9,438 bases of DNA from Erysipelotrichaceae bacterium (GTDB lineage: Bacteria > Bacillota_I > Bacilli_A > Erysipelotrichales > Erysipelotrichaceae): NCBI GenBank assembly GCA_017561615.1, contig JAFZBT010000175.1:1-9438 (forward strand), in the 5' to 3' direction. The position numbers were made by a program, and so were the translations under genes. A model generated the notes under the pieces. It ran no database searches, was not told where the DNA came from, and saw only the letters and a program-made list of their open reading frames with translations. The first letter of the stretch is position 1, and every line of letters begins with the position of its first letter. Of the stretch, positions 1 to 6,539 are shown piece after piece.

Positions 1-1
1 G

Positions 2-922
2 GGCGTGGAGGCCTTCTGTCGAAGGACAGCCGCTCCCGGCTGTACGGCCTATCTGGCCAGCTTCGTCAGCGACTACCAGCAGAAGCTGCTGGAGGCGATG
101 AGCGAATACCGTAATGATAAACAGTATTATGGAGCCCAGTGCCTGGGCATCCACATGGAAGGCCCGTTTCTTTCGCCTAAGAGAGCAGCGGTCATGAAGC
201 CGGAGACCCTGCGTCTGCCCTCGCTTGCTGAGTTCAGGGAGATGATCGAAGCTTCCGGCAACCACATCGTTCAGATGACCATCGCGCCGGAACTGCCGGG
301 AGCCATGGAACTGATCGAATACGGCAGCAGCCAGGGCATCAGCATGATGCTGGGCCATTCGGAAGCGGATGTCGATGTTGCCAGGCAGGCCATTGATCGC
401 GGTGCCGTTGGCCTGACCCACATGTACAACGCCATGGGCCAGCATGAGCACCGCCAGCCCGGTCTGGTAACGGCCGGTCTGCTGTGCGATCAGCTGATCT
501 GCGAACTGATAACCGACGGCTTCCACATCCATCCCGATGTGTTGAGGACGACCTATAAGATCATGAAGGACCGCCTGGCCATCATCACCGATTCCTCGCT
601 GATGCGGGGGATGGAAGACGGCGAGTATGTCTTCTCCGGTCATAACGTCCGCAAGCAGGGTATCAGGGCCCAGGTGATCGGGACCGGTACGATTGCCGGC
701 AGCGTCGTTGACCTGCATGAGAGCATCAGCGTCCTGCGCCGGCTGACCGGTTGCTCCTATAATGAAATCGTGCGGATGGCCTCGATGAATCCCGCCGTCA
801 TCGCCCGCTGCCAGCAGCGCAAGGGCAAACTGTGTGAGGGCTATGATGCTGACATGGTCCTGCTGGATGACAGTTTTAACGTCAGGGCGACCTATGTCAG
901 AGGAAACAAGGTGTACGGATAA
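2..922 (+). CDS. nagA: N-acetylglucosamine-6-phosphate deacetylase, 5'-truncated by window edge
   Basis: NagA removes the acetyl group from N-acetylglucosamine-6-phosphate in the cytoplasm, giving glucosamine-6-phosphate for glycolysis or wall precursor synthesis. About 306 residues are visible, against roughly 380-390 for the family, so the N-terminal part lies left of the window. The frame is open to the edge, and the GTG at position 5 is an internal valine, not a start. Numbering from that valine, the amidohydrolase motifs occur in the right order: HMEGPF with metal-binding Glu52, LGHSEA with His118, LTHMYNAM with His139, DGFH at 171-174, ITDSS with the presumed catalytic Asp196, and TIAGS at 229-233. 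The end resembles the family C-terminus (GYDADMVLLD). The residues after the catalytic Asp are SS rather than the more usual A-containing variant, which is within family variation as far as I know. Whether nagB or a PTS gene lies upstream cannot be seen. Confidence 0.93.
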   Translation, partial: GVEAFCRRTAAPGCTAYLASFVSDYQQKLLEAMSEYRNDKQYYGAQCLGIHMEGPFLSPKRAAVMKPETLRLPSLAEFREMIEASGNHIVQMTIAPELPGAMELIEYGSSQGISMMLGHSEADVDVARQAIDRGAVGLTHMYNAMGQHEHRQPGLVTAGLLCDQLICELITDGFHIHPDVLRTTYKIMKDRLAIITDSSLMRGMEDGEYVFSGHNVRKQGIRAQVIGTGTIAGSVVDLHESISVLRRLTGCSYNEIVRMASMNPAVIARCQQRKGKLCEGYDADMVLLDDSFNVRATYVRGNKVYG

Positions 923-924
923 AG

Positions 925-957
925 AAAACCAGACTTCTCGGAAGCCTGGTTTTTTCC
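925..957 (+). terminator. Rho-independent terminator after nagA, probably bidirectional
   Basis: AACCAG (927-932) pairs with CTGGTT (946-951). The stem continues, after one A/C mismatch, with CTTC/GAAG around a three-base loop. A run of six T follows on the plus strand (950-955). Read on the minus strand, the same hairpin is followed by TTTTC and a T-rich stretch, so it can also end the convergent gene whose stop is at 976-978. It starts within three bases of the nagA stop codon. Confidence 0.85.
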
Positions 958-975
958 TGCATCAATGTGGGGGTT

Positions 976-3900
976 TCATTTCCCTGAAGTGCCGTTGTAG
1001 CGGAAGCAGAGCATCGTCAGGTCGTCAAACTGTTCAGCGTCCTGAACGAACTGTTCAACGGCTTCACTGACGTACGGAAGCAGCTGTTCCGGCGAATCGC
1101 CGTAATTCTGATTGAGCGCTTCCAGCATCCGCTCGTTGCCGAACATCTGATTGCTGCCATCGGTGGCTTCCGGAAGACCGTCCGTATAGACGAACAGCCG
1201 GTCGCCGGGTTTCATCTTGATCTGATATTCAGGGAACTTAATGTCCTTCAGCCCGCCCAGAACCAGCGAATGCCTGTCCCGGTAGAGCGTATAGCGGCCG
1301 TTCTGATCGATGATCGGGTATTCGTGTCCGGCATTGGCGGCGGTAATGACACCGCTGGAGATCTCCAGAATGCCCAGCCAGACGGTGACGAACATCTCTT
1401 CCTGGTTGTTGGAGCACAGCGCTTCATTGGCGTGGTCCAGGATCTCGCCAGGTGACTGTTTCATCATGGCGAAGTTCTTCAGGATGATGTTGGAAGCCAT
1501 CATGAACAGCGCCGCCGGTATGCCCTTTCCGGAGACGTCGGCAATGATCATGCAGAGATGGTCATCGTCAATCAGGAAGAAGTCATAGAAGTCGCCGCCG
1601 ACTTCCCTGGCCGGATCCATCATGGCGAAGATGTCGAATTCGCTTCTTTCCGGGAAAGGCGGGAAGATGTGCGGCAGCATGCTGGACTGAATGCGGTTGG
1701 CCGTCTGCAGTTCGGTGACCAGTCTTTCTTTATAAACCTGTTCGCGGTGCTTGTTCTCCAGGATCCGTCTCTGCCTGCTCATGATGGCGTGGACGATCTT
1801 GCTGAAGATTATGCCTGTCAGAATCAGGGAGACGACGTAGAACAGCGCGTGTTCGTGAAGAGCCTTCTTCTTGACGATGGTAACGGAGACGCTGCGGCTG
1901 TTCAGACCCAGGGAATCCATCAGCTGCAGTTCAAACTCGTAGGTGCCGCCTGGCAGGTTGGTGTAGCTGACCGGATCAAGCTGGCTGCGCAGCATCCTGA
2001 CCGGTTCCGCGTCAAAGTTCTTGAGCTGGTAGGAAACCAGCGGGTCGGTGAGCAGGTAATTGTATACGTAACTGTAGACAGTCAGCTTCTTGACCTCGGA
2101 GGACAGGGTGATCATGCCGTTTTTGTCGGGGTACAGGCGCACGCCGTCCGCCTCGACGTAGGGAATGGATATCTTGATGTCGGAAATGTTCTCCAGCGGT
2201 TCGTTGATGTTTACCCTGGCCACGTCGCTGTTTCCGGCCAGATAGAGAATGCCTTCATCGGTCAGCTCGCTGTAGGAGTTGCTGGTGGAGATGGTGGGCA
2301 GGCCGTTGGCCAGTGAATAGTGAACGGGGCTGAGATCTTCGGCGTTTTCCATCAGGGCTTCAGAACTGATGACGTAGATGCCGTTGCTGGAAAGGATCCA
2401 CATGTCGCCCTGGGCGTTCTGATAGAGGTCGAAGTTGTTGGAATAGGGGAAGTTGGTGATGGTCTTTACCTGGTAATCCATGGTCATGAAGGCCAGGGAA
2501 TTGCTGGTGACGATCCAGAAAACCTGGTTGCGCTCATCGTACTTGATGCGCATGATGATGCCGGAAGAAAGACCGTCATCAACGTCGATGTGCTTTAAGC
2601 CCATCTCGTTGACGATGTAGATGCCCCCGCCGTTAGAGCCGATGAGAATGTCGCCGTTGGGAGCGGACGTTACGGTCAGAGTCTCTTCATTGGCGATGCC
2701 GTAGCTCTTCTGGTAACTGGCAGTCACCTTGCCATCGCGGATGACGCTGGCCCCGCCGGTCAGGGCTACCACGATGTCGCCGTCGTCTTTCTCACAGATG
2801 GCGCGGATGTGGTTGGAAATCAGGCCGTCTTCCTCGGTGTAGGTAACAATACTGCCGTGGTCATAGCAGACCAGGCCGACTCCTCTCCAGGTGGAGATCC
2901 AGATCCGGTTCTCCCGGTCACGGATGACGGAGCGGATCCGGTATCCTCTGAGCAGATCGATGAGATCGCCGGTACTGAGCTTTTTGCCGGAAGCGGTATG
3001 AGCGCTGGTAAGGGGAAGCTCGCTGAGCTGCTGCTGGTCGTCCAGGACGATCAGACCGGTGTCGGTAGCGATGAACAGCAACCCCTCATCGCTCATGCAG
3101 GTGCTGTTGACGACGGTGCTGTTGACATGATACTTTTCAAAGACGCTGACGAAGCGGTTGGGAACCAGCTTCATGACGCCCTGGCGGGATGAGGTAAACC
3201 AGATGTTTCCTTCGTAATCCTTCATCATGTGGCCGACGGAATTGTTGATCGGCAGATCATTGAGGGTGGTAAAGCCATCCTGCGTCATGACGCCGATGCC
3301 GTTGCGGGCCGTGATCCAGATGTGATCGCCGAACTGCTTGATGTCGGCGATGTTGTTCAGCGGGGAGATGTCCCATTCCCTGGTGATGATGAAGTTGGAA
3401 CTGATGTGGGCGTAGTACAGACTCGAACTGTCGGTACCGATGTAGATGTATCCCGGGCTGTTTCTGTCCGGGCAGATGTATAGCACGCCGCTGATCTTGC
3501 TTTCCGTGTGGCTGATGTAGCTGTAAAGCCTGCCGTTAAGCAGGACGAAGAAGTCATCGGTGTTGCTGATGCCGTAAATCAGTCCGTCAGCGCCCTTTAC
3601 CAGCGTCTCGGCGTAGATGCCATCGATGGGGCCGTCGGTAAGGGGCGTGAAAGTGCCGTCGGGTGTGGCGGTCATGATGCCGTTGGGCGTGGCGAGATAG
3701 ATTATGCCGTTGTCGTCTTCGGTGATGTCGTTGATCTTCACGGAAGTCAGGCCGTCCTCCAGACCCCAGCGCCGGAAGCTGCCTTTTTCCAGGATTCCCA
3801 GACCGTGGTCATTGGTTCCGATCCACAGGCGGTCTTCGCTGTCGACCAGAAGGCTGATGACGCTGGTAATGCCGCTGGTGGAATTCATCCGTTCAAAGGT

Positions 3901-4173
3901 GTTGCCGTCATAGCGGATCAGACCGCTGTAGCTGCCGATCCAGATGAAACCGTCGGAAGTCTCGGCGATGTCGTTGGCTTCCGAGGTGGGCAGGCCGTTG
4001 GTGTTGTTGTAGAGAATGGCGCTGTAGCTGTTGTCGGGGTCAAGCGGGTCAACGGTCGGGGTTCCCAGACTTTCCGCCTTTACGGCCGGCGCCGGAAGAA
4101 GAAAGAGGACAGCCAGCAGTCCAGCCGTAAGGATGCGAAGGAATCTGTCAGATGTTCTGTTTCTGCCGTTCAT
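976..4173 (-). CDS. Transmembrane propeller-sensor SpoIIE/RsbU-family PP2C phosphatase
   Basis: The 1065-residue protein starts with a signal peptide (hydrophobic core about 12-28, likely cleavage after VKA at 31-33). Residues about 45-680 hold many two-component-regulator-propeller blades (for example DGFIWIGSYSGLIRYDG and ENRIWISTWRGVGLV), enough for about two seven-bladed propellers. A Y_Y_Y-like beta domain (about 700-767), one membrane helix (about 776-797), a charged coiled linker (about 800-835) and a SpoIIE-type phosphatase follow. All four acidic metal-binding motifs are present: REVGGDFYDF (~856), ADVSGKG (~878), YTDG (~996) and FDDLT (~1049), plus NAGHE (~947). The propellers would be outside and the phosphatase inside. 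By analogy with RsbU and SpoIIE it would dephosphorylate a Ser/Thr-phosphorylated anti-anti-sigma protein. No HAMP, histidine kinase or receiver domain is seen. The start is supported by GGAGG six bases upstream. Fold and topology are well supported; ligand and partner are unknown. Confidence 0.9.
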   Translation of the reverse strand: MNGRNRTSDRFLRILTAGLLAVLFLLPAPAVKAESLGTPTVDPLDPDNSYSAILYNNTNGLPTSEANDIAETSDGFIWIGSYSGLIRYDGNTFERMNSTSGITSVISLLVDSEDRLWIGTNDHGLGILEKGSFRRWGLEDGLTSVKINDITEDDNGIIYLATPNGIMTATPDGTFTPLTDGPIDGIYAETLVKGADGLIYGISNTDDFFVLLNGRLYSYISHTESKISGVLYICPDRNSPGYIYIGTDSSSLYYAHISSNFIITREWDISPLNNIADIKQFGDHIWITARNGIGVMTQDGFTTLNDLPINNSVGHMMKDYEGNIWFTSSRQGVMKLVPNRFVSVFEKYHVNSTVVNSTCMSDEGLLFIATDTGLIVLDDQQQLSELPLTSAHTASGKKLSTGDLIDLLRGYRIRSVIRDRENRIWISTWRGVGLVCYDHGSIVTYTEEDGLISNHIRAICEKDDGDIVVALTGGASVIRDGKVTASYQKSYGIANEETLTVTSAPNGDILIGSNGGGIYIVNEMGLKHIDVDDGLSSGIIMRIKYDERNQVFWIVTSNSLAFMTMDYQVKTITNFPYSNNFDLYQNAQGDMWILSSNGIYVISSEALMENAEDLSPVHYSLANGLPTISTSNSYSELTDEGILYLAGNSDVARVNINEPLENISDIKISIPYVEADGVRLYPDKNGMITLSSEVKKLTVYSYVYNYLLTDPLVSYQLKNFDAEPVRMLRSQLDPVSYTNLPGGTYEFELQLMDSLGLNSRSVSVTIVKKKALHEHALFYVVSLILTGIIFSKIVHAIMSRQRRILENKHREQVYKERLVTELQTANRIQSSMLPHIFPPFPERSEFDIFAMMDPAREVGGDFYDFFLIDDDHLCMIIADVSGKGIPAALFMMASNIILKNFAMMKQSPGEILDHANEALCSNNQEEMFVTVWLGILEISSGVITAANAGHEYPIIDQNGRYTLYRDRHSLVLGGLKDIKFPEYQIKMKPGDRLFVYTDGLPEATDGSNQMFGNERMLEALNQNYGDSPEQLLPYVSEAVEQFVQDAEQFDDLTMLCFRYNGTSGK

Positions 4174-4179
4174 GCCAAA

Positions 4180-4184
4180 CCTCC
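4180..4184 (-). promoter_or_regulatory. Ribosome binding site of the propeller-phosphatase gene
   Basis: On the minus strand this reads GGAGG, six bases before the ATG at 4173-4171. It is a full Shine-Dalgarno match and settles the start codon; the signal peptide follows directly. Confidence 0.85.
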
Positions 4185-4208
4185 GTTTTGATACTTTAAT
4201 TACCTTAT

Positions 4209-4217
4209 ATTATATCA
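4209..4217 (-). promoter_or_regulatory. Extended -10 promoter of the propeller-phosphatase gene
   Basis: The minus strand reads TGATATAAT, a perfect -10 hexamer with the TGn extension. The -35 position has no good match to TTGACA, which is acceptable for an extended -10 promoter. Transcription would start near 4202, giving a 5' leader of about 28 bases. Confidence 0.6.
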
Positions 4218-4286
4218 CAGCAGCCCGGCCTGCGCCTTATCCAGCGAAGTTGTTGCATTCCACTGGGACTTTCGGCAGGGTGAATC

Positions 4287-4292
4287 TATAAT
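4287..4292 (+). promoter_or_regulatory. Probable -10 element of the GNAT gene promoter
   Basis: TATAAT is a perfect -10 hexamer. Sixteen bases upstream is GGGACT (4265-4270), a weak 3-of-6 match to TTGACA. The start point would fall about 4299, at the edge of the GGAGG ribosome binding site (4299-4303), leaving almost no leader. Either the transcript is nearly leaderless or the true promoter lies further upstream. Confidence 0.4.
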
Positions 4293-4298
4293 GTTTAT

Positions 4299-4303
4299 GG
4301 AGG
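4299..4303 (+). promoter_or_regulatory. Ribosome binding site of the GNAT gene
   Basis: GGAGG (continuing as GGAGGTG) stands seven bases before the ATG at 4311. It fixes that start; the ATG at 4297 is out of frame and overlaps the site. Confidence 0.8.
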
Positions 4304-4310
4304 TGAAAGC

Positions 4311-4805
4311 ATGGAGATCGCCAAGGCCCGGATCGAGGATCTGAATGAGATCATGGAGGTTTATGATGCTGCCAGGCGCTTCATGCGCCTTAACGGCAAT
4401 ATGAACCAGTGGATCAACGGTTATCCGCAGCCGGAACTGGTCCGTCAGGACATCGAAAACGGCAATCTTTATGTCTGCAGGCAAACCGGAATGATTGCCG
4501 GGGCCTTCGCCTTCATCATCGGCCAGGATCCGACCTACAGCCATGTGGAAGGCGGCAGCTGGCACAGCGATCAGCCTTACGGCACCATTCACCGCCTGGG
4601 CTCCAACGGCTGCATCAGGGGCGTGGGAAAGGCCTGCTTTGACTACTGCAAGAGCGCAATGGACTACCTGCGCGCCGACACCCATCAGGACAACATCCCG
4701 ATGCAGAGAGTTCTGGAAGCCAACGGATTCCGCCGATGCGGGATCATCTACCTGCTCGACGGTTCCCCGCGGATCGCCTACGACTGGCACCGCAGAGAGC
4801 AGTAA
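4311..4805 (+). CDS. GNAT-family N-acetyltransferase
   Basis: The 164-residue protein has the size and pattern of a single-domain GNAT enzyme, which transfers acetyl from acetyl-CoA to an amine on a small molecule or a protein. The N-terminus (IAKARIEDLNEIMEVYDAAR) is the usual beta1-alpha1 opening. The strand ahead of the CoA site is YGTIHRLGSN (90-99), and the pyrophosphate-binding loop appears as RGVGKA (103-108). The C-terminal part has ADTHQDNIPMQRVLEANGF (122-140) followed by CGIIYLLDGSPR (143-154). That arrangement occurs in a widespread Firmicute GNAT group whose substrate I do not know. The gene diverges from the propeller-phosphatase gene and precedes the sortase gene by 79 bases. 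No strong terminator separates it from the sortase gene, so read-through is possible. Family assignment is strong; substrate is unknown. Confidence 0.88.
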   Translation: MEIAKARIEDLNEIMEVYDAARRFMRLNGNMNQWINGYPQPELVRQDIENGNLYVCRQTGMIAGAFAFIIGQDPTYSHVEGGSWHSDQPYGTIHRLGSNGCIRGVGKACFDYCKSAMDYLRADTHQDNIPMQRVLEANGFRRCGIIYLLDGSPRIAYDWHRREQ

Positions 4806-4819
4806 CGGCAGAACTCCGT

Positions 4820-4847
4820 TTGCAAAAACCGATAAATCAGGTAAAAT
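4820..4847 (+). promoter_or_regulatory. Candidate promoter of the sortase gene
   Basis: TTGCAA (4820-4825) and TAAAAT (4842-4847) are separated by 16 bases, matching the housekeeping consensus at 4 of 6 and 5 of 6 positions. Transcription would start near 4854, about 30 bases before the ATG. The sortase start is preceded by the moderate ribosome binding site GTGAGG (4872-4877). Confidence 0.5.
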
Positions 4848-4884
4848 ATTAAATAGCGTGTTTGTTAGAAAGTGAGGCAAGAAC

Positions 4885-5658
4885 ATGGCAAAGAAGAAGC
4901 TTAATGCTCAGAGAGTGATTCAGTCCGGTCTGTTTGTGTTCTTTTTCTGCACCTTTGTCATTGGCGCATATCTGACCGTTTCCACGATCATTGAAGACAG
5001 CAAGGCCAAGACGGCCTATAAGGATATTCAGGATCAGATCCACCCCACCGATGCACCGTCAGGCGACGCCGAGAAGGTCAGCATCGACTTTGATGCCCTG
5101 CAGTCCATCGACAAAAATGTCAAGGCCTGGATCAACCTGCCCGGCACCATCGTTGACTACCCGATCGTTCAGGGAAGCGACAACGTCCATTACCTGAGGC
5201 ATCTGATCACCGGCGAATACAACAAGTGCGGAACCCTGTTCATCGACTACCGCTGTCCCGATCCGTTCAACGACAAGAACACCATCATCTACGGCCACCA
5301 CAACAAGCAGGGCCTGATGTTCGCGGAGTTCAAGAACTATTCTTCGCAGGAGTATTACGAGAAGCACAAGACGCTGTATCTGTATACGCCGGAGGGCACC
5401 TACCTGCTGGAGATGCTGTCAATGACGACCGAGAACGGCGCCAAGGAATTCGTCCGCTTCAACCTGAAGGATGACCAGGACTTCCTGGACTACATTGAAG
5501 GACTGCGCCGGCGCTCGACCTTCAAGAGCGACGCTGTCGTCAGCAAGGAAGATCAGATCATTTCCTTCGTTACCTGCTCATATGAGTGGACCAACGCCCG
5601 TTATCTGCTGGTCGCCAAGATGACCAGGATCTCCGAGGAGCCGGCGGGGGAACAGTAA
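4885..5658 (+). CDS. srtB: Class B sortase
   Basis: Sortases are membrane-anchored cysteine transpeptidases that cut a C-terminal sorting motif in a surface protein and attach it to a wall or pilin amine. This 257-residue protein has a lysine-rich N-terminus and one membrane helix (about 14-36), then the extracellular enzyme domain. The class B pattern is clear: WINLPGTIVDYPIVQGSDNVHYL (82-104), LFIDYR (118-123), IIYGHHNKQGLMF with catalytic His138 (134-146), and FVTCSYEWTNARYLLVAK with catalytic Cys231 and Arg239 (228-245). The spacing between Cys and Arg and the helix insert between the His and Cys segments are as in SrtB. The gene has its own probable promoter and ends at a strong terminator, so it is probably transcribed alone or by read-through from the GNAT gene. 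No protein with a sorting signal is encoded in the window, so its substrate is unknown. Confidence 0.92.
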   Translation: MAKKKLNAQRVIQSGLFVFFFCTFVIGAYLTVSTIIEDSKAKTAYKDIQDQIHPTDAPSGDAEKVSIDFDALQSIDKNVKAWINLPGTIVDYPIVQGSDNVHYLRHLITGEYNKCGTLFIDYRCPDPFNDKNTIIYGHHNKQGLMFAEFKNYSSQEYYEKHKTLYLYTPEGTYLLEMLSMTTENGAKEFVRFNLKDDQDFLDYIEGLRRRSTFKSDAVVSKEDQIISFVTCSYEWTNARYLLVAKMTRISEEPAGEQ

Positions 5659-5669
5659 AACTGACAGTT

Positions 5670-5700
5670 AAGCACCATGACCATGGTGCTTTTCCTTTCT
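5670..5700 (+). terminator. Rho-independent terminator after the sortase gene
   Basis: AGCACCAT (5671-5678) and ATGGTGCT (5683-5690) form a perfect 8-bp stem with the loop GACC, followed by TTTTCCTTTCTT. It begins about a dozen bases after the sortase stop and separates it from the tar operon. Confidence 0.88.
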
Positions 5701-5716
5701 TCAGACCCGGGAATGG

Positions 5717-5745
5717 TGGTCAACAGATCGCTTCTGGGTTATAAT
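5717..5745 (+). promoter_or_regulatory. Promoter of the tarIJ-transferase operon
   Basis: TGGTCA (5717-5722) and TATAAT (5740-5745) stand 17 bases apart, a 4-of-6 and a perfect match at optimal spacing. The start point would be about 5752, giving a leader of roughly 65 bases. The leader holds a small GGGA/TCCC hairpin (5756-5767) and ends in the strong ribosome binding site AGGAGG (5802-5807), nine bases before the tarI ATG. It is too short for a typical riboswitch. Confidence 0.7.
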
Positions 5746-5816
5746 TTAATAGATAGGGATTGATCCCCGAAGAATGAATAAATAACTGACAACGCTAAGC
5801 GAGGAGGAACGAAATC

Positions 5817-6539
5817 ATGATTTATGGCGAAATACTGGCCGGAGGCAAGGGCACAAGATTCGGCAACAACGATCTGCCCAAGCAGTACATGATGCTGCAG
5901 GGAAAGCCGATCATCATTCATACCATTGAGCAGTTTGTCATAAACGAGAAGATAGACAGGATCGTCATCGTCTGCCCGGAAGCCTGGATAGACTATACCA
6001 AAGACATCATCAGACAGCACATCGGCGAGAATCCGAACCTGTACGTCACCGTCGGCGGCAGCACCCGCAACGAGTCGATCATCAGCGGCTGCCGCTACAT
6101 CAGGGATAACTTCGGACTCAGCGACGATGACTTCATACTTACCCACGATGCGGTAAGGCCGTTTGTCAACCAGCGGATCATCGACGATAACATCGCGGCT
6201 CTGGAAAAGTTTGACGGCGTTGACACCGTCATCCCGGCCTATGACACGATCATCGATGCCCGCGACGGCGTCATCGACAACATTCCCGACCGCAAGTACC
6301 TTTATGACGGACAGACGCCGCAGAGCTTCCGCATTACCAAGCTCATGAACCTCTATGACAGCTTAAGCGAGCAGGAGAAGGAGATCCTTACCGACGCCTG
6401 CAAGATCTTCGTCCTCAAGAACGAACCGGTAGGCATCGTCATGGGCGAAAGCTACAACATCAAGATCACGACCGTATTTGACCTGAAGATGGCAGCGGCC
6501 ATCACCGAGATGGACAACCATGTTAAATCAGCGTTATAG
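5817..6539 (+). CDS. tarI: D-ribitol-5-phosphate cytidylyltransferase (TarI; IspD-like fold)
   Basis: TarI joins CTP and ribitol-5-phosphate into CDP-ribitol, the activated donor for ribitol-phosphate teichoic acids and some capsules. The 240-residue length fits the family. The nucleotide-binding signature is AGGKGTRFGN (8-17) followed by LPKQY with Lys22. Further conserved blocks are GGSTRNES (80-87), HDAVRPF (110-116), DGQTPQSFR (164-172) and GESYNIKITTVFDLK (210-224). IspD shares this fold, so the sequence alone leaves some doubt. The next gene is a TarJ reductase that overlaps it by 20 bases and the third is a polyol-phosphate transferase, which argues strongly for TarI. An upstream promoter and an AGGAGG ribosome binding site support the start. 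It is the first gene of a three-gene operon. Confidence 0.88.
   Translation: MIYGEILAGGKGTRFGNNDLPKQYMMLQGKPIIIHTIEQFVINEKIDRIVIVCPEAWIDYTKDIIRQHIGENPNLYVTVGGSTRNESIISGCRYIRDNFGLSDDDFILTHDAVRPFVNQRIIDDNIAALEKFDGVDTVIPAYDTIIDARDGVIDNIPDRKYLYDGQTPQSFRITKLMNLYDSLSEQEKEILTDACKIFVLKNEPVGIVMGESYNIKITTVFDLKMAAAITEMDNHVKSAL

Noticed and set aside
834..1070. A 78-codon plus-strand frame across the nagA terminator
   Set aside because: It runs out of nagA in a shifted frame and through the terminator hairpin, with no support for translation.
1270..4191. Several plus-strand open frames of 60-250 codons opposite the propeller-phosphatase gene
   Set aside because: They are antisense shadows. The minus-strand protein has continuous domain motifs, a signal peptide and a ribosome binding site; the plus frames have none and are rich in V/G/D as expected from the opposite strand.
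4215..4886. A 223-codon minus-strand frame opposite the GNAT gene
   Set aside because: It covers the GNAT gene antisense, has no family motif, and would run through the divergent promoter region.
5774..5785. Three-codon ATG AAT AAA TAA in the tarI leader as an upstream peptide
   Set aside because: It is very short, has no Shine-Dalgarno, and lies in an AT-rich leader where it is expected by chance.
5746..5816. Riboswitch or attenuator in the tarI leader
   Set aside because: The leader is only about 65 bases, with one 4-bp hairpin and no terminator or known aptamer pattern.
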